Notes: generated by a model from the letters alone, not told the origin. A stretch of 64,000 bases of DNA from Turnera subulata (GCA_028386065.3 JAKUCV010005755.1:1-64000); one strand, 5' to 3'. Numbered from the stretch's first letter, positions 1 through 12,059 are shown. A program made the numbers and translations.

Positions 1-400
1 TGCCTGCCAAAGACATCGGCCAAATTCCACGCGGCAGCGAATGCATCACATAATAAGTATGCATTGAACAATTATGATATATAAACTCTGTCAACAAGCA
101 AAATTCAAAGATATGATAAATGAAAAGGCAATAAACCATGATAGCCCCTGACACAAAGTGAGATGTCTTACAGGTTGGGGGAGGAAGCGCCGACAGTGCT
201 GCAAGGTGCCGTTGATCACGACGAGGAGAGGAGAGGAGAGGAGAGGAAAATGAAATGAGGGATTAGGGGTTTCGAATTGGATTAATTGGGGGTGATTGAT
301 CGACGATGAGGAGAGGAGATGAGAGGAAAAAGAATTCAGGAATTAGGGATTTGGAATTAGTTAGGTGGGAATAAATTTGAAACAGAGTTGAATCATGTTT
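1..400 (-). other. Possible 5' end of a minus-strand gene running off the window
   Basis: Read on the minus strand, a CT-rich leader (about 400 to 185, including a CTCTC microsatellite at 221-247) ends at a good donor, CCTGTAAGA, near 168. A pyrimidine-rich acceptor, TTGTTGACAG, lies near 92. The following 91 bases have an in-frame ATG at 64 and another at 46, opening a frame that reads MHSLPRGIWPMSLAG. Another frame (AFAAAWNLADVFGR) also looks protein-like, so the frame is undecided. I do not recognise the product. What is seen is UTR-like composition and splice signals; that a gene lies beyond position 1 is inference. Confidence 0.25.
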
Positions 401-1440
401 TTGTTCCGTTAACAGTAAAGAGTAGGGTATAAATTTTAAAAACTTAAAGGACCTAATAAAAAAGAATAAATATTTATTAAAAAGAATTTTTCATTTTCCA
501 GGGTGAAAATATAGTGCCACGTGGCCCTATCACAGAGCGACACATGGGGTGGGCAGCACCGAATCATTCACCATTAATAATACGTATTGTGCCGTCGCGT
601 GTATTTGCTTTGTGTGGGCCACTCACTATTGTACCGTATCCTTGTTTTGGTCTTACTTAAAGTGGGTTAAACACCTTTTACCTACGTGAAGTTTTCCATT
701 TATCATATACCAGGAATTTTTTTCTGCTTTTGGGTGTGTTTTGAATGTGGGATTAAGACAGGCGTGTATAGACAAGATTTCAACGGGTGCTTGTTTGGTT
801 CGTGGGACAAATTGTTCACGCGGGACACAGTTCCTCACAGTTTGGGATAAAATCGTAAATTTTTATCCTATTGAAAACTGGTGGACAGAATAGAGTCTTA
901 TGAACTGCATTGTTCTCGTCCCGATTTTGCCCCCGATAATTTTTCAAAATGACAAAAGACCATGGCGTAAGAATGAAAAAATCCTAGCATTTTCCCTCAT
1001 CCTTAGTACTCTCCCTTTATTTCTCTCTCGGCTCTCCTTTTCTCTCTTTCACTCTCTCTCAACTCCTCTTCTCTCCTCCACCTCTGTTGTTTCTCTTCCT
1101 CTTGGTCGACCCCTTTCTACGCCCTTGTCTTCATCTCATGTTCTTCTCGTATACTTCTTTTTTTTGCCTCTCCTCCATGGCTATGTATTCATTTGTTCGC
1201 CGCCTTTTCTCCTTTCCTTTTGTAAGGGTTTTAAACCCCCTGTTGCTCCATGTTTTAATAGTTGCGGTCCCAATTTTTGTAAGAAATCCTAATTATGAAG
1301 CCCCTTTAATTGCTTCATTTCACTATATAATTCGCATGTATCCTTTCTGTAATTATGGTCAATCATTTTCTGATGCTTCAATTTAACCTTGGTAATCCAT
1401 GATTTGCCCTATCTCCAAATTTTTGTAGAAAGCCTAATGT
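401..1440. other. Intergenic, no supported gene
   Basis: This is AT-rich DNA with a CT-rich stretch at about 990-1140. That stretch gives long reading frames in two phases through serine/leucine bias, with no domain visible in either. It could be an old UTR-like or transposon-derived fragment. I see nothing else that can be supported. Confidence 0.5.
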
Positions 1441-2351
1441 TTTGGAAACCCTAATTTGGTTGTGCATTTTATGTAATTGATGGTTGTTACACATTTAATT
1501 TATTTGATTTTATGTCTGATTGTTCAACTTAAGCATCTGCACCTAAATCCCCAATGCTACAAAAGAACCCTACTTTGATTGATTGGTTGTGTTCTGTGGC
1601 GATTGTTGTTGTTGTTGTTATCATTGTTGTGTGTTGATACTCTCTCCTCTATCTTGATCTGTTAAAACCTTAATTTTCAAAAATTAATTATTTTTTGGAA
1701 ACCCTAATTTTGTTGCACGTCTATGTAAGTGATGCTTATTATGTGTTTAATTTCTGTAGCTTGATATGTGATTGTCCAACTTAAGAATCCATAACTCAAT
1801 CCATAATGTTGTAGTAAATCCTTGATTGTTTAGAACCGTAATTTGGTATCTGTTGTTGTATGGCGATCGAATTACTGTGCAATTTATATATGTGAATGTG
1901 AACTCAAATATTGGTACGTTGATGAGTGGTTGTGTAATTTTGTGTGTAATTTTGCATCATGCGTGTTTGAATGCAAGTAGCATGTGTTTGTCTTGTGTGC
2001 TTGTTGTCTTTATGAACCTGACATAGGCTTAGTTGTTGTGTAATTGGGTACCTCTGTGGTGTCTGAATGTAATATTGTATTTCTGTGCAAGTAGAATCTT
2101 AATTGGCCATGGTATATAAGCTAAAAACTGGAGGTTGCGGGCCACTGGTCCAAAGTAAAGCAAAAGTTCTTGTACCACTTGGGAGACAACGCAAAGTATC
2201 GGCCTTAATTAAAACTCTGCTTATTGTGTAAATTTGCATCGTTTTTATTTGAATGCAAGTAGCAGGTTCTATTTTTGTGGGATTAATGCTGAAAAATGTC
2301 CCTCAACTTTACAGTTTTCACCACTATTGTCCCTAAATAAGTTATTGAGTT

Positions 2352-2753
2352 ATTAAGACCATCTCCAGTGTGGGCTTCATGACAGGGCTCTATTTGCCAT
2401 ATCAGCAATTTAGAGTCTGTCTCGCCACTGGAGGAAAAAGAGAGGCTCTGTGAATAGAAGAGACCGTCTCTAAAAATAGAGACCGGGAGAGCCCGCCTCT
2501 ATCTACTTCCTCTATTATTATATTATTTAATTTGTATATAATAAAAATTATAAATAAAAATTATATTTGTAAGATTAATAATATAATATACATATGGGTC
2601 CTCAATAGAGCCTCCGAATAGAGCCTGTATGATTGGACGATATCAGAGGCTCTAAATGTAAGTGAAGGCTCTGTCTGATGTGGCGTTGATGTGGCGCTGA
2701 TATGGCAATAATAGAGCCTCCGGATAGAGCCTGAGACTGGAGATGGTCTTAAT
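2352..2753. mobile_element. MITE with perfect 18-bp terminal inverted repeats
   Basis: ATTAAGACCATCTCCAGT at 2352-2369 is the exact reverse complement of 2736-2753. The interior repeats the words AGAGCCTCCG and AGAGGCTCTG and encodes nothing. The outermost bases (TTA/TAA) may be a 3-bp target duplication, as in Harbinger or Tourist-type MITEs; this is not certain because the duplication and the inverted repeat cannot be separated here. It sits inside the left arm of the surrounding MULE, so it is the younger insertion. Confidence 0.8.
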
Positions 2754-3094
2754 GTTCCTTAACTTGGACTGAACTGATTAAAATAGGCCATTTCCTTGCA
2801 GTAACCGATTTCAAAGGTGGGCCCACTTATTGTGCAATTAAAAATTATTTTTCTTGTTTTCTCACTATTTTTATTAGAAAAAATTGTGTAGAGTTTATAG
2901 ATTTTTTTTACTATTCCCCTTCATCTTGAACCCTTCTTCCCCTCTGCCTCCTACCACTTCCACCCACGACTTCCCCGGCGCCGCCCGCTTCCTCTTCTCC
3001 ACCACTCCTCCCTTCTCCTTCTTCCCTCCCCCCATCAACCCCCGCTGACTCCCCATCTCGCCTCTCCACTTCTCCCTCATCAACCTTCTCCTCG

Positions 3095-3637
3095 ATGTAT
3101 TCTTCTCACGCGCCTCTTCCCACCAAGCCCAGCTTCATCATCAGCAGCAATGTCAGGTTCATCGGCGGCCTTGTCGACGTTGAAGAAGGCTCGCCATCGA
3201 GATTAACAACCCCGATTCTTGAGATCTTGCTCCTCCTTTACCCGATGATTTCCGCCACGATAACTACTCATCCTCCTCTCTATTCAAAGGAATTTTCTTC
3301 GTTTTTTAGATTTACTCCTTCATCTCCTCCTTCGAATTAGGTACCTGAGTTTAGTGAGATGGCGATCATGCCTCAAGATTTGTCATATGGGCTGGTGGGT
3401 TATGAGGAGGATGATAAGTTCACGAGTTTGAAATGCGTTGGAATGGGGTCTTTTTTATGTTTTGCCTTCTTTATGTGTTTAATGAGGAGTATCACAAGTA
3501 CTCTGTTTATGTCTGTCAGATTGTTAAGAGTGGAGATTAATCTAGCAAAGTGTAGCTGGAGGAGAGTGCCTCCATTGCCATTCACTGTCAAAAAGTTTCA
3601 CAAAATTACCTTTATTCTATTGTGTTTTGCCGCTTAA
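3095..3637 (+). other. Unrecognised open frames in the MULE core
   Basis: Two short frames (81 and 92 codons) lie in the GC-rich core. The first begins at an ATG near 3095. The second contains the run MAIMPQDLSYGLVGYEEDD from 3359. They are separated by a stop and what resembles a GC-rich leader. I recognise no domain. They may be exons of a captured host gene, or chance frames in biased sequence. Confidence 0.2.
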
Positions 3638-4918
3638 CATTTGTGGAGGTGAAGATCTGGAATTAATGGAATGGTGTACCCTCTTGTCTCCAATTGGTGT
3701 AATGTAATCCTTGCAATGAATATTTTGTTTTTATTTCTTTGTGGTATTACATCCACCTGGTTCCATCCATGAGCATATGTAGCAGAGGGTGTTGATGTTT
3801 TAATTTGTGTGACCATACGGATTTTAATAAATGTCAAACCTTTTTTTTTATTCCAAATCCTTTTAAATTTTTCTCATAAAAACTCATCCGATGTGGAATA
3901 TGGAAAAACAAGAAAAATATTATTTTAATTATGCATGAGGTGGGACCCATATTTAAAACCGGTTACAACAGGAAAAAAAACTACATTAATCAGTTGGGTA
4001 CAAGTTAAGGGACATTAATAACCCAATAATTTATTTAGTGATAACAATGGTGAAAACTATAAAGTTGGGGGACATTTTTCAGTATTAACCCATTTTTGTG
4101 TGCTAGTTGTCACTGAGAATCTAACTTAGGCTTAGTTGTTCTGTAATTAGGTGTCTCTATGGTGTTCGAATGCGAGTAGAATGTTGTGTATCTATGAAAG
4201 TAGAATCTTAATTGGGCAAGGTATATGAGCTGGAAACAAGAGGTTACAGACTACTAGTCCAAAAAGTAGAGTAAAAGCTCTTGTACCAGACAACGCAAAG
4301 TATCAGTCTTAATTAAGATTCTACTTTTTATGTAATTTTGTTTCACTGTGTGTTAGAATTGTGTCTGTGCTTATAAACTCGTGAGTTATGCATTCTGTAA
4401 TTGGGCTAAAATTATGCTCCTTGGTAAACAGATATTGGTTGCTAAAGAGTTGGTAAGTTTAAGAAAGTTCATAAAGGTTGTTGAGATTTTATCATCAAGG
4501 TCATCGAGGTGCGTTCCTTTCTTTTTTAGTATTTTTAATAGTTGTTGAAGCATGATTGTTATGTTGTTGTGGTTGTCATAAGTGGCTTATTATTTTCAGG
4601 TTTATTGGTGGTGAATGTATAATGTTATGGTGTCTGACTTTTGTTGTTAGTACAGTCGTCAATGGTGCATGCTGTAATACAATTTTCCTATTGGTTCTTG
4701 CTTATAGACAAACTATGAATCACCATGATCGTGCGAAACTTGTTACTATGATGTTTTTGATTTGGATGATGAACCTTCAATTTTTGTTGAGTTGTGTTGC
4801 ATTTGTAGTTGCATATATGCATACTATAAGTGAGAGGAAGTAGAATAGGAGAGATTTGAGGAATAAACTTTTTGCAACTTTTGTGAAACGACCGCAACGC
4901 AAGAATAAATATATAAAA

Positions 4919-6053
4919 GGCTTAAAGTTCACTATAGGCCCTCAATTATCCAAAACTACTCAGTTTGGGATCTGTGTTATAAAAACCGTCAATTTCCTCC
5001 CCATGCTACCACATTCCAGCTTTTAAGATACTCAATTATCCAATTTCCACACAATTCACCCAAAGTCAAAATTTGGAGCACTATTTACTCAATTTGGCGT
5101 GTGCTGGAGGCTGACGTGGATACGCCATGTGGCTGCCTGCGCCCGGTTGGCGCCCTTGACTGAGGTGGACCAGTAAGAAGATAACATGTGGTATGTGGGG
5201 GTTTCAAATTAAAAAATATTTTTAAAGTGTGAGATAAATATTTTTAATAGTAAAAAAATCAAAGCAAATCATTTTATCTTATTACTTTAATAGTGATAAT
5301 CTTTTTGGGCGTTTTCTTTAAGCTTCAGATCTGAGGAATTTGGGAAATGAAATCCAAAGGTTAATTGTAATGCGACATAATTTTAGGGTCAAATTTCTTT
5401 TTTCTTTTCATTTTTTTTAATATGTAGTGAAGGAGAAGAGGAAAGAAAAAAAAAATTATATGAGAAGGAAAAAAGAAAATGATTTTAACGGTACTCATTT
5501 ATATGATTATAACAAAATATTATTGAAGTAATTGAGATTTCTCTTCAACTTTCTCAATGTTTTTTTTGTTGGTAAAGTAAGAGAGTTCAAATTTGTCACG
5601 GAGGATCGGAGATGATGCTTAGCAAAAAGCTGGACCTAAAGGTGCATAATTACGATTGTTTAGTTTTTTTGTTTATTTGGGTATTAAAGTAATGAGATAA
5701 AATGATTTGCTTTGATTTTTTTACTATTAAAAATATTCATCTCACACTTTAAAAATATTTTTTAATTTGAGACCCCCACATACCACATGTTATCTTCTTA
5801 CTGGTCTACCTCAGTCAAGGGCGCCAACCGGACACGGGTAGCCACGTGGCGCGTCTACGTCAGCCTCCAGCACACGCCAAATCGAGTGAATAGTGCTCCA
5901 ACTTTGACTTTCAGTTAATTGAGTGAAAATTGGATAACTGAGTACCCCAATTGGCTGGAATGTGGTAGCTTGGGGAGGAAATTAACGTTTTTGTAACACA
6001 GGTCCAAACTGAGTGATTTTGGATAACTGAAGGCCTATAGTGGGCTTTAAGCC
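4919..6053. mobile_element. Non-autonomous MULE with ~370-bp terminal inverted repeats
   Basis: The left arm (about 4919-5291) is the inverted counterpart of the right arm (about 5680-6053). Both contain a CACTATAGGCC block, GATAACATGTGGTATGTGGG (or its near complement) and the GGCTGACGT stretch. The termini GGCTTAAAG/CTTTAAGCC are flanked by a perfect 9-bp duplication, TATATAAAA (4910-4918 and 6054-6062). The 390-bp middle has no coding potential. With its own arms paired, the element would fold into a long hairpin. Confidence 0.88.
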
Positions 6054-6104
6054 TATATAAAATCATAAATAATTTATTAAAATACTAAAATATCCTTAAG
6101 TCTA

Positions 6105-6490
6105 GGGATGCCAAAACTCCGTATCAAATTTCACATCAATATTTCAGAACAACAGAACAAACATCAGGATGCTAAAAGACTCACAAATAAACCAGGCTCT
6201 TCAAGCCAAAGTAGATACCGGGAAACCAACCGGAATAACAAGTGATGAAAACCCATGTACCAATAAACAACATCCCGACAGAACATGCAGCAGAAAATAA
6301 ATAATAAACCCCAAGACAAGTGCAATTCATATGAAGTGTCAGCCTACGGATTCGTCTACGAAGGAATGTAGGCATAGTTACCTGAATGCATTCTTGATCC
6401 ACGATCAGCCAATCTGTGTGTAAAAAGTGAGGGGGTGAGACCAACCATTGTCTCACCACAAACAAATAAACCGAGGTATAAAGTTACAAA
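6105..6490 (-). repeat. Diverged fragment related to the Ty3-type LTR family of this window
   Basis: The block GTGAGACCAACCATTGTCTC (6434 on) with the following AAACAAATAAACCG closely matches the LTR sequence near 21137 and 27500. Upstream words such as CATCAGGATG and AACAACAGAACAA also occur in those LTRs. Neither end of an LTR is recognisable and no TSD was found, so this is at best an old fragment in minus orientation. Confidence 0.35.
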
Positions 6491-6624
6491 TCAGCTATAA
6501 GTACACTAGAATCAAGTAGTAATTGCCACACTATACAATATAGAGTCATCTGTTTAGCATTCAACATTGTCTCAAATTATCTGGTTATAGTATGATTAAA
6601 TAAATTATTGGAAAAGAATGTTTT

Positions 6625-6830
6625 ATTAAGGTTAAGTATTTTATCATGGCCCTCTACTGTCTCAACTTTGCTGGATTTTGGTCACTGTACAATTCAAATT
6701 TGCACGATGTCAGTCAGACCGGCTTGGCTGGGATCCGATTTGCCACGCGTCGAGCATACGTTGAGTCTGGTGACCAAAATCAAAATCGAGAGCGAGTTGA
6801 GTGACCAAACATGCATTTAGGGAAAAAAAA
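6625..6830. repeat. Short inverted-repeat element of the 'GATTTTGGTCAC' type
   Basis: GATTTTGGTCACTGTAC on the left is mirrored on the right by GGTGACCAAAATCAAAATC followed by GAGTGACCAAAC. The same words form the arms of the larger foldback at 40066-40924, so the two appear to be relatives. No clear target duplication could be assigned. Confidence 0.4.
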
Positions 6831-7453
6831 AAGATCCCAAATATAAAATGCCACTCACCACTCTGTTAGCCTCACTAATTACAAGAGATAAGGACCAAAA
6901 AAGTTACGAGAACCGAACGAGTGCAGCCTGTGCATGTGATTCCAATGCCAAAAGATGGCATTCAAAGATAGGCCGAGTTGAAAACCAAGCTATATGGATA
7001 ACAGTTCAGCCTTAAGTCAGGGGAGGGCGAGTTCCAAACAAAAATCTTTTATCCATTCACCAAGCTCGTTGCGGCAAACTCTATCAATGCTTGTAAAACC
7101 TGCAGAAGTGTGCAATCCTCGTTAATCTTCCAATAACCACCATACATGGGGGTGACCATTTATGAGGCTGTGCTGGTGTATATATAAGATTTGTATCTAA
7201 GGATAGTTTCCGTTATGTTGTTCCTGTCCTGCTCCCCAATAACCGAAAAAAAAAAAAGCACCGGTTAGCGCATAAATTATGTTCTTGATTTTTTTTTTTT
7301 TGTCGCAAACATATGAAAATTATGTTCTTGATTAGGTCAATACTTAGAAAGAGGTCATATGTACCTGCAACCCGTACGGACGCAGTATGGCATGGGTAAG
7401 AATGAAAAGAAACAAAATTATATTGTACTACTGTATGATGCATTAATATTCGA

Positions 7454-8257
7454 CAAAAAAAATATGATGCATAAATTAAATTAAATTAAATTACAGATAG
7501 AGAATGTAAGCTTTGTGTCAAAGGAAAACGCCGTGGGAATGATGAAGTAATTAAAAGAATTGAAAAAGAAAAAGAAAAAGGAAAAAAAAGCAGGAGCTGT
7601 AGCGTGGAAAAGAAACAAGCTGCTGGTTAGACTGCACTGATAAAATGGAGCCCCATATGCCCAACACACAAAATCTTCGGGTTAATGGTATAAATGGTAC
7701 CCCGAGTTGTTTAAATTTGTCAATTGTGTACCCTGACTTTTTTTTTCGTCAATTATGTACCCGTACTTTGTGAGTTTGCGTCAATTGTACACCTCGGGCA
7801 GCCCTTTGATGACGTGGCGTGCTGCCCATTAATGGTGGATAGCAATTTAGTCCCTGAGTTTTTAAATTAATCATATAAGTCCTTTATTAGTATATAATTT
7901 AGTCCATATATTTTTTTATTATTTAGAGTTAATCCTTACTATTATATGTAATTATTATTTACATAATATTTGATTCCTAAATTATTTTTAGTGTATAATA
8001 ATATTTTTATTAAAGTAATAAGCATATAATTATTTTTTTNCAAAAAAAAATATGATGCATAAATTAAATTACAGATAGAGAATGTAAGCTTTGTGTCAAA
8101 GGAAAACGCCGTGGGAATGATGAAGTAATTAAAAGAATTGAAAAAGAAAAAGAAAAAGGAAAAAAAAGCAGGAGCTGTAGCGTGGAAAAGAAACAAGCTG
8201 CTGGTTAGACTGCACTGATAAAATGGAGCCCCATATGCCCAACACACAAAATCTTCC
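7454..8257 (+). repeat. ~215-bp direct duplication bridging a single N (likely assembly join)
   Basis: 7454-7677 and 8041-8257 are almost identical. Both run from AAAAAAAATATGATGCATAAATT to ACACAAAATCTT, differing mainly by a short AATTA expansion in the first copy. Directly before the second copy is the only N of the window (8040). The 362 bases between (7678-8039) look like one end of a transposon that begins CGGGTTAATGGTATAAATGG and is never closed. The pattern fits two alleles, with and without an insertion, placed end to end by the assembler. Confidence 0.7.
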
Positions 8258-10335
8258 ATGGCAGATACGCACAAGATCCCAATTACTACTCCTTAAGAAA
8301 AAAAAAAATAGAAAAGAAAAACAGCCTCTGAAAGTCCCCTTCTTGGAAACACCCCCTCTGTTTTTTTTTTGTTTTTTCGAATCCATCCCACGTCAACTGC
8401 AGTTGACACCCACCTCCTCTCTGTCTAATCAAATACCGTATTAATGAACCATACATTTTTAGTTTTAATTAAAGACAAATACTAGTTCTAAATACCTCTT
8501 TAAAATCTGTGTTTCTGTAATATATGGGGTTGAAGGTGTGGGGTAGGGTTGGGAAAAGTGCCACGTGGTAGCCATGCTACTAATGCTGGGTGATGGAGAT
8601 CATAAGGAGAGCACATGGGTGGGTGTTAGGTTCGAGAAGAGCATGTGATCACATGTGCTCTCCCCTTCCTTTTGTTTTCTACTGCGGACCCATTTCCCTC
8701 CCTCCCTTCTTTAATTACAACCCAAGGCCTGAAGCCAAAATCTACTACTTCTACTTCTCCTCATTCCCTTTTTTTTTTCATTTATTTTTTTGCCCTATCC
8801 TGTCCTGTTACATATACACACCTATCCTGTTTTATGTTGTGAGGCAGGGGGGAACTGAGATCACTTTACCCAATTTACCCTCTCGGCCCCCCCATTGTAA
8901 GTGCTCTTGTGAAACTGATCAACCTGCCTGCTGCACTAAGGGCAGGCTGAACCCTCCTGAACCATCCATCACATCTTCTGCCCATACATACTATCCATAA
9001 CCATAACGGAGGCTTCAATTATTATCTACTTTCTCATTGCTATCAATTTTTAAATTTTTTTTTCTATTTGAAGCTTGAACCCTAAAATTTAGTGTTTTTC
9101 AAAGGATGGGATTTAATTCCTTGTCAAAATCTATAACTATCAGAGTTCATGTATTATATTACTATGAAAATGCCCGACTTTTATTTCACTTTTGCTTTTG
9201 CTAAATGACTAGTTTTTTACACACATAACACCATAATTTCTTTGCAGAAGACAAAGAATTCCTTAGTTCCTTTCGCACCTCTACAATCATCATTATCATA
9301 GAGTTGTAGTCCTATTTAATTTAACGGCGCCAATTGTCGAATATGTTTAAAAGAGCACACCTCATTATATTATACTCCCAGTAGTACTAAAAATTCTTCA
9401 GTACTAAGAAATATACTATCATTTTATGCCACACAACACCACGTAGACAGAGCAAAGCAATATATATTTTTCAGAAAGTCACAGGTATACTCCGACTCCA
9501 AAAACTAACTTCTTACAAAACCAATACAATCAAATCTATGGCTTTTGCACACTAATTGGATTCGTAGAAGCATAATCGCATGGCAAGATAAGAAACCACA
9601 CAAAATTGAGAAGCTAATTCCTTTATACCAAGTAGGAAGCCAGATTCAAAATTAAGCGACTAGGTTCGTGTTAAGCGAGGTTTCAGAAACGAATCATCGT
9701 ATACGTTGAAAATCTACCAGATTAGTGAGGAGAAAGCTCCCTCATAGAAAATTTTAAAAAATTAACTATCTTTTTTTCTAGGTAGTAATTTTGTTTTGTT
9801 GGCCTACTCAACAACAAACTGCCACACAATATTGGGTCACACACTCCCACAAACACAGCACAAGTAGCTAGAAAATCTGGGAGAACTTTATTTTATGTTT
9901 TTTGCATGTGATAATGCCTCCCTCGCCTACTACTCGACAATGAACATATGTTTGCCTTCCACTTGGCCACAATATCTGTACTGTACACTACCCCCGTGAC
10001 GCGGCCTGTCTGGTGCGTGTACTTCAAACCCCACACCCCTCCACTAAACTCCAAAACAAGGGCTTGGGGAACCCAAAATTACGTGGGTCCAGCTTCGTTG
10101 GCATTGACATTTCTTCAACTCTCATCTCATATATTTTTTTTTCTTTTTAAAATCTTGTAGTAATAATTAGAAACCTTTTCCTTCCTCCTCTTCTTCTTAA
10201 TCTTTCCCATACAGAAGAATATCATTCAAAATAAGTCATCAACAACAACAACCTCTCCTCCTCCTCCTCTCCTTTCCTCCCCCTGTAGAGCTCTTCTTTC
10301 TTTCCTTTCACTCCTCCTTGTGTGTGTATCCATAT
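8258..10335 (+). other. Upstream region of the PAR1-like gene
   Basis: No gene is supported here. Frames at 8590-9000 are translations of CT-rich DNA. A perfect G-box CACGTG lies at 8572-8577 and an ACGTGG core at about 10081. The last 120 bases before the start codon are a CT-rich leader (about 10245-10317), as is common in plant 5' UTRs. No clear TATA box could be fixed; TATATTTTTT at about 10130 is a candidate. Arabidopsis PAR1 is known to be a shade-induced gene, and G-boxes bind PIF factors, but a link to these motifs is inference. Confidence 0.45.
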
Positions 10336-10758
10336 ATGGAGATAAATGCAGGCTTAAACCAAGTATCTGCACCCACATTTCCCGTAAGAGAAAGCAAGGA
10401 GCGTGGTGGCAGAGATGGTGATGGTCTTCTTCTGCAAAAAAGCGGGAGACTGGGCACAAGCCGGAGGAGCCGGAGGAAACGGAGAGAAATCATCCGGGGT
10501 TGCGCGGCGGTGGCGGAGGAAAATGGACGTGGTGGTGAGGAAGGAGAGGAGGATGATGTTGGGAAGAAGGCGGAAGTGGAGAGGAAGATAGTGGCATTGC
10601 AGAGGATAGTGCCCGGAGGAGAAGCCCTTGGGGTTGACAGGTTGTTTGAAGAGACAGCTGACTATATATTGGCCTTGCAGTGCCAAATCAAGGCCATGAG
10701 ACTTCTTGCTGCCTTTCTTCAAGGTTTAGAAAAGGAGAAGAGCAAGTTTGGAGGTTGA
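10336..10758 (+). CDS. PAR1: Atypical (non-DNA-binding) HLH protein, PAR1/PAR2-like
   Basis: A complete single-exon frame of 140 codons. The ATG at 10336 is chosen because no ATG precedes it in frame after the CT-rich leader. Residues 42-50 form a basic run (TSRRSRRKRR area), 64-80 an acidic linker, and about 80-127 a helix-loop-helix with VERKIVALQRIVPGG, then ALGVDRLFEETADYILALQC. The protein ends in KFGG. This helix, loop and KFGG tail are the hallmark of Arabidopsis PAR1 and PAR2. Those are short nuclear proteins that lack a DNA-contacting basic region and heterodimerise with PIF-type bHLH factors, restraining shade-avoidance and auxin or brassinosteroid growth responses. It is slightly longer than Arabidopsis PAR1 (118 residues) through its N-terminal part. 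The nearest neighbour is the LINE complex 1.3 kb downstream. PAR1 and PAR2 cannot be told apart here. Confidence 0.9.
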   Translation: MEINAGLNQVSAPTFPVRESKERGGRDGDGLLLQKSGRLGTSRRSRRKRREIIRGCAAVAEENGRGGEEGEEDDVGKKAEVERKIVALQRIVPGGEALGVDRLFEETADYILALQCQIKAMRLLAAFLQGLEKEKSKFGG

Positions 10759-12042
10759 TTGATCATCAACCATCCACACAAGCTTGCTAGCAACCTAGCA
10801 CTTACTTCAGTATATTATTGCTTTCTTTTTTTTCTTTTTTTTTTTGGTTCGTTGAATTTGTTTCTCACTTTTTAAAGATGGGAGAAACAAACATTGCAGC
10901 AAGCAACATTTTATTTAAATTCCCCACTTCCTCTATCTCTGTTTTTTCATTTTTATAAAATATTCTTTTGTATGATAAGAACCAACTACTGCTAATCAAG
11001 AAATGGAAACACTATATATGGAATTATTGCCTTCTCTGACATACTATATGGTTTTAGTGTAACAAGCATTAAATCTTTTTCAGTACTGATATCGCTGCTT
11101 CTTATGTCCGCCTTTGGAGTATATGCTCTCCTTTCATGGGTGTGAATTGCGAGTATGTAATCCTTGAAATATTTGTTGTTAAATGAAACAGTTTGTGAAT
11201 TTAGATGTGTTGGATACAGTATAAGCAATTAAAAGAAAAAAGGGTGTAAACTTAATATTGTTACTTGAATTTACCGCGTAGCCGGGTATTAGCTAGGCAG
11301 GTTAACTATGTTTTGGTAGAATATCAGGGAGGTTATTAACACATTTGTTGGCTTGGCTGTGCCCTGCCCTCCAGCATGGGACAGACAGACAGACAACGGC
11401 AAACATGGTCACTTCCAGAATAGTGCCCAGTCTCGTTAATCTTGCCAACTCATGGGACCTCCAATTTTGTGTTCACAACGTCCCTTCCTCTGCCTAAGTT
11501 TAGTTTCCTTTGATCGCATTGATGTAGGAATTTCGGACGACCAACAACTTCTTAGCAGAGCAACTGTTCCCCTATTTCTTGTTGCAGCTGCAAGCAACCG
11601 AATGGAGGGGCCTTTCCAGGTAAACCTGGTTGCAACCGGAACTAATTCTTGTGCAGGACAAGAAGCTGGTTAGCTAAATAATGAAGATTAATGTTGGGTT
11701 CTATGCCGGTTATTGGATTGATGTAATAATCTTAGCATCAATTTTTAGGCACAAGATATGAATCGCAAGCTGCTGGGTGAATATCACCAAAACGCGGAAC
11801 CATATAAGTAATACTTAAAACTTATTGATAGTGCCATCCAAATTCCAGTATAAATGTAAACAGGATTTTTTTTTTGTTATATATTTTTATATGTTTGTTG
11901 TTAAACTTGCTGATTTTGTAAGCTAATAACAGCATGATAGGATATGAAGCCGAATTCCTAATGTTTTTGCAAGGCCCAGCCATAGTACTACTTTGGTTGG
12001 TTAGGAACTCATACCAAAACTACGCATTACTGTGTAGCTGTA
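10759..12042 (+). other. 3' flank of the PAR1-like gene, no further gene
   Basis: This stretch holds the presumed 3' UTR (a T-rich run at about 10825-10850) and AT-rich intergenic DNA up to the LINE target site. A 73-codon frame at 11452-11673 has no recognisable domain. Nothing else is supported. Confidence 0.5.
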
Positions 12043-12059
12043 AGAAATGGATAACTAAT

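Larger units (their letters stand above)
2280..4091. mobile_element. Non-autonomous MULE, possible Pack-MULE
   Basis: The ends are inverted repeats: GGATTAATGCTGAAAA on the left and, read inward from the right, GGGTTAATACTGAAAA. Homology between the arms continues for about 150 bp once a nested MITE is removed from the left arm. A perfect 9-bp target-site duplication ATTTTTGTG (2271-2279 and 4092-4100) is typical of Mutator-like elements. No transposase is present. The core (about 2930-3640) is much more GC-rich than its surroundings, and its open frames (3095-3340 and 3359-3637) match nothing I recognise. A captured host-gene fragment is therefore possible but unproven. Confidence 0.85.
1949..4345 (+). 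repeat. Tandem pair of diverged ~285-bp units, second unit split by a MULE
   Basis: Unit 1 runs from about 1949 to 2233. Unit 2 starts at about 2234, is broken at 2279, and resumes at 4101-4345. Both carry the same landmarks in the same order: TTTGAATGCAAGTAGCA, TAGGCTTAGTTGTT, GTAGAATCTTAATTGG and ACAACGCAAAGTATC. Weaker copies of a related motif (GAAACCCTAATTT) occur upstream at about 1448 and 1698, so the whole 1.4-2.3 kb stretch looks like an old tandemly duplicated repeat. No coding frame is shared by the copies. Confidence 0.6.

Noticed and set aside
8590..9000. 136-codon + frame starting MMEIIRRAHGW
   Set aside because: CT-rich upstream DNA with no domain; a second frame is equally open there. 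It fits noncoding sequence before the PAR1-like gene.
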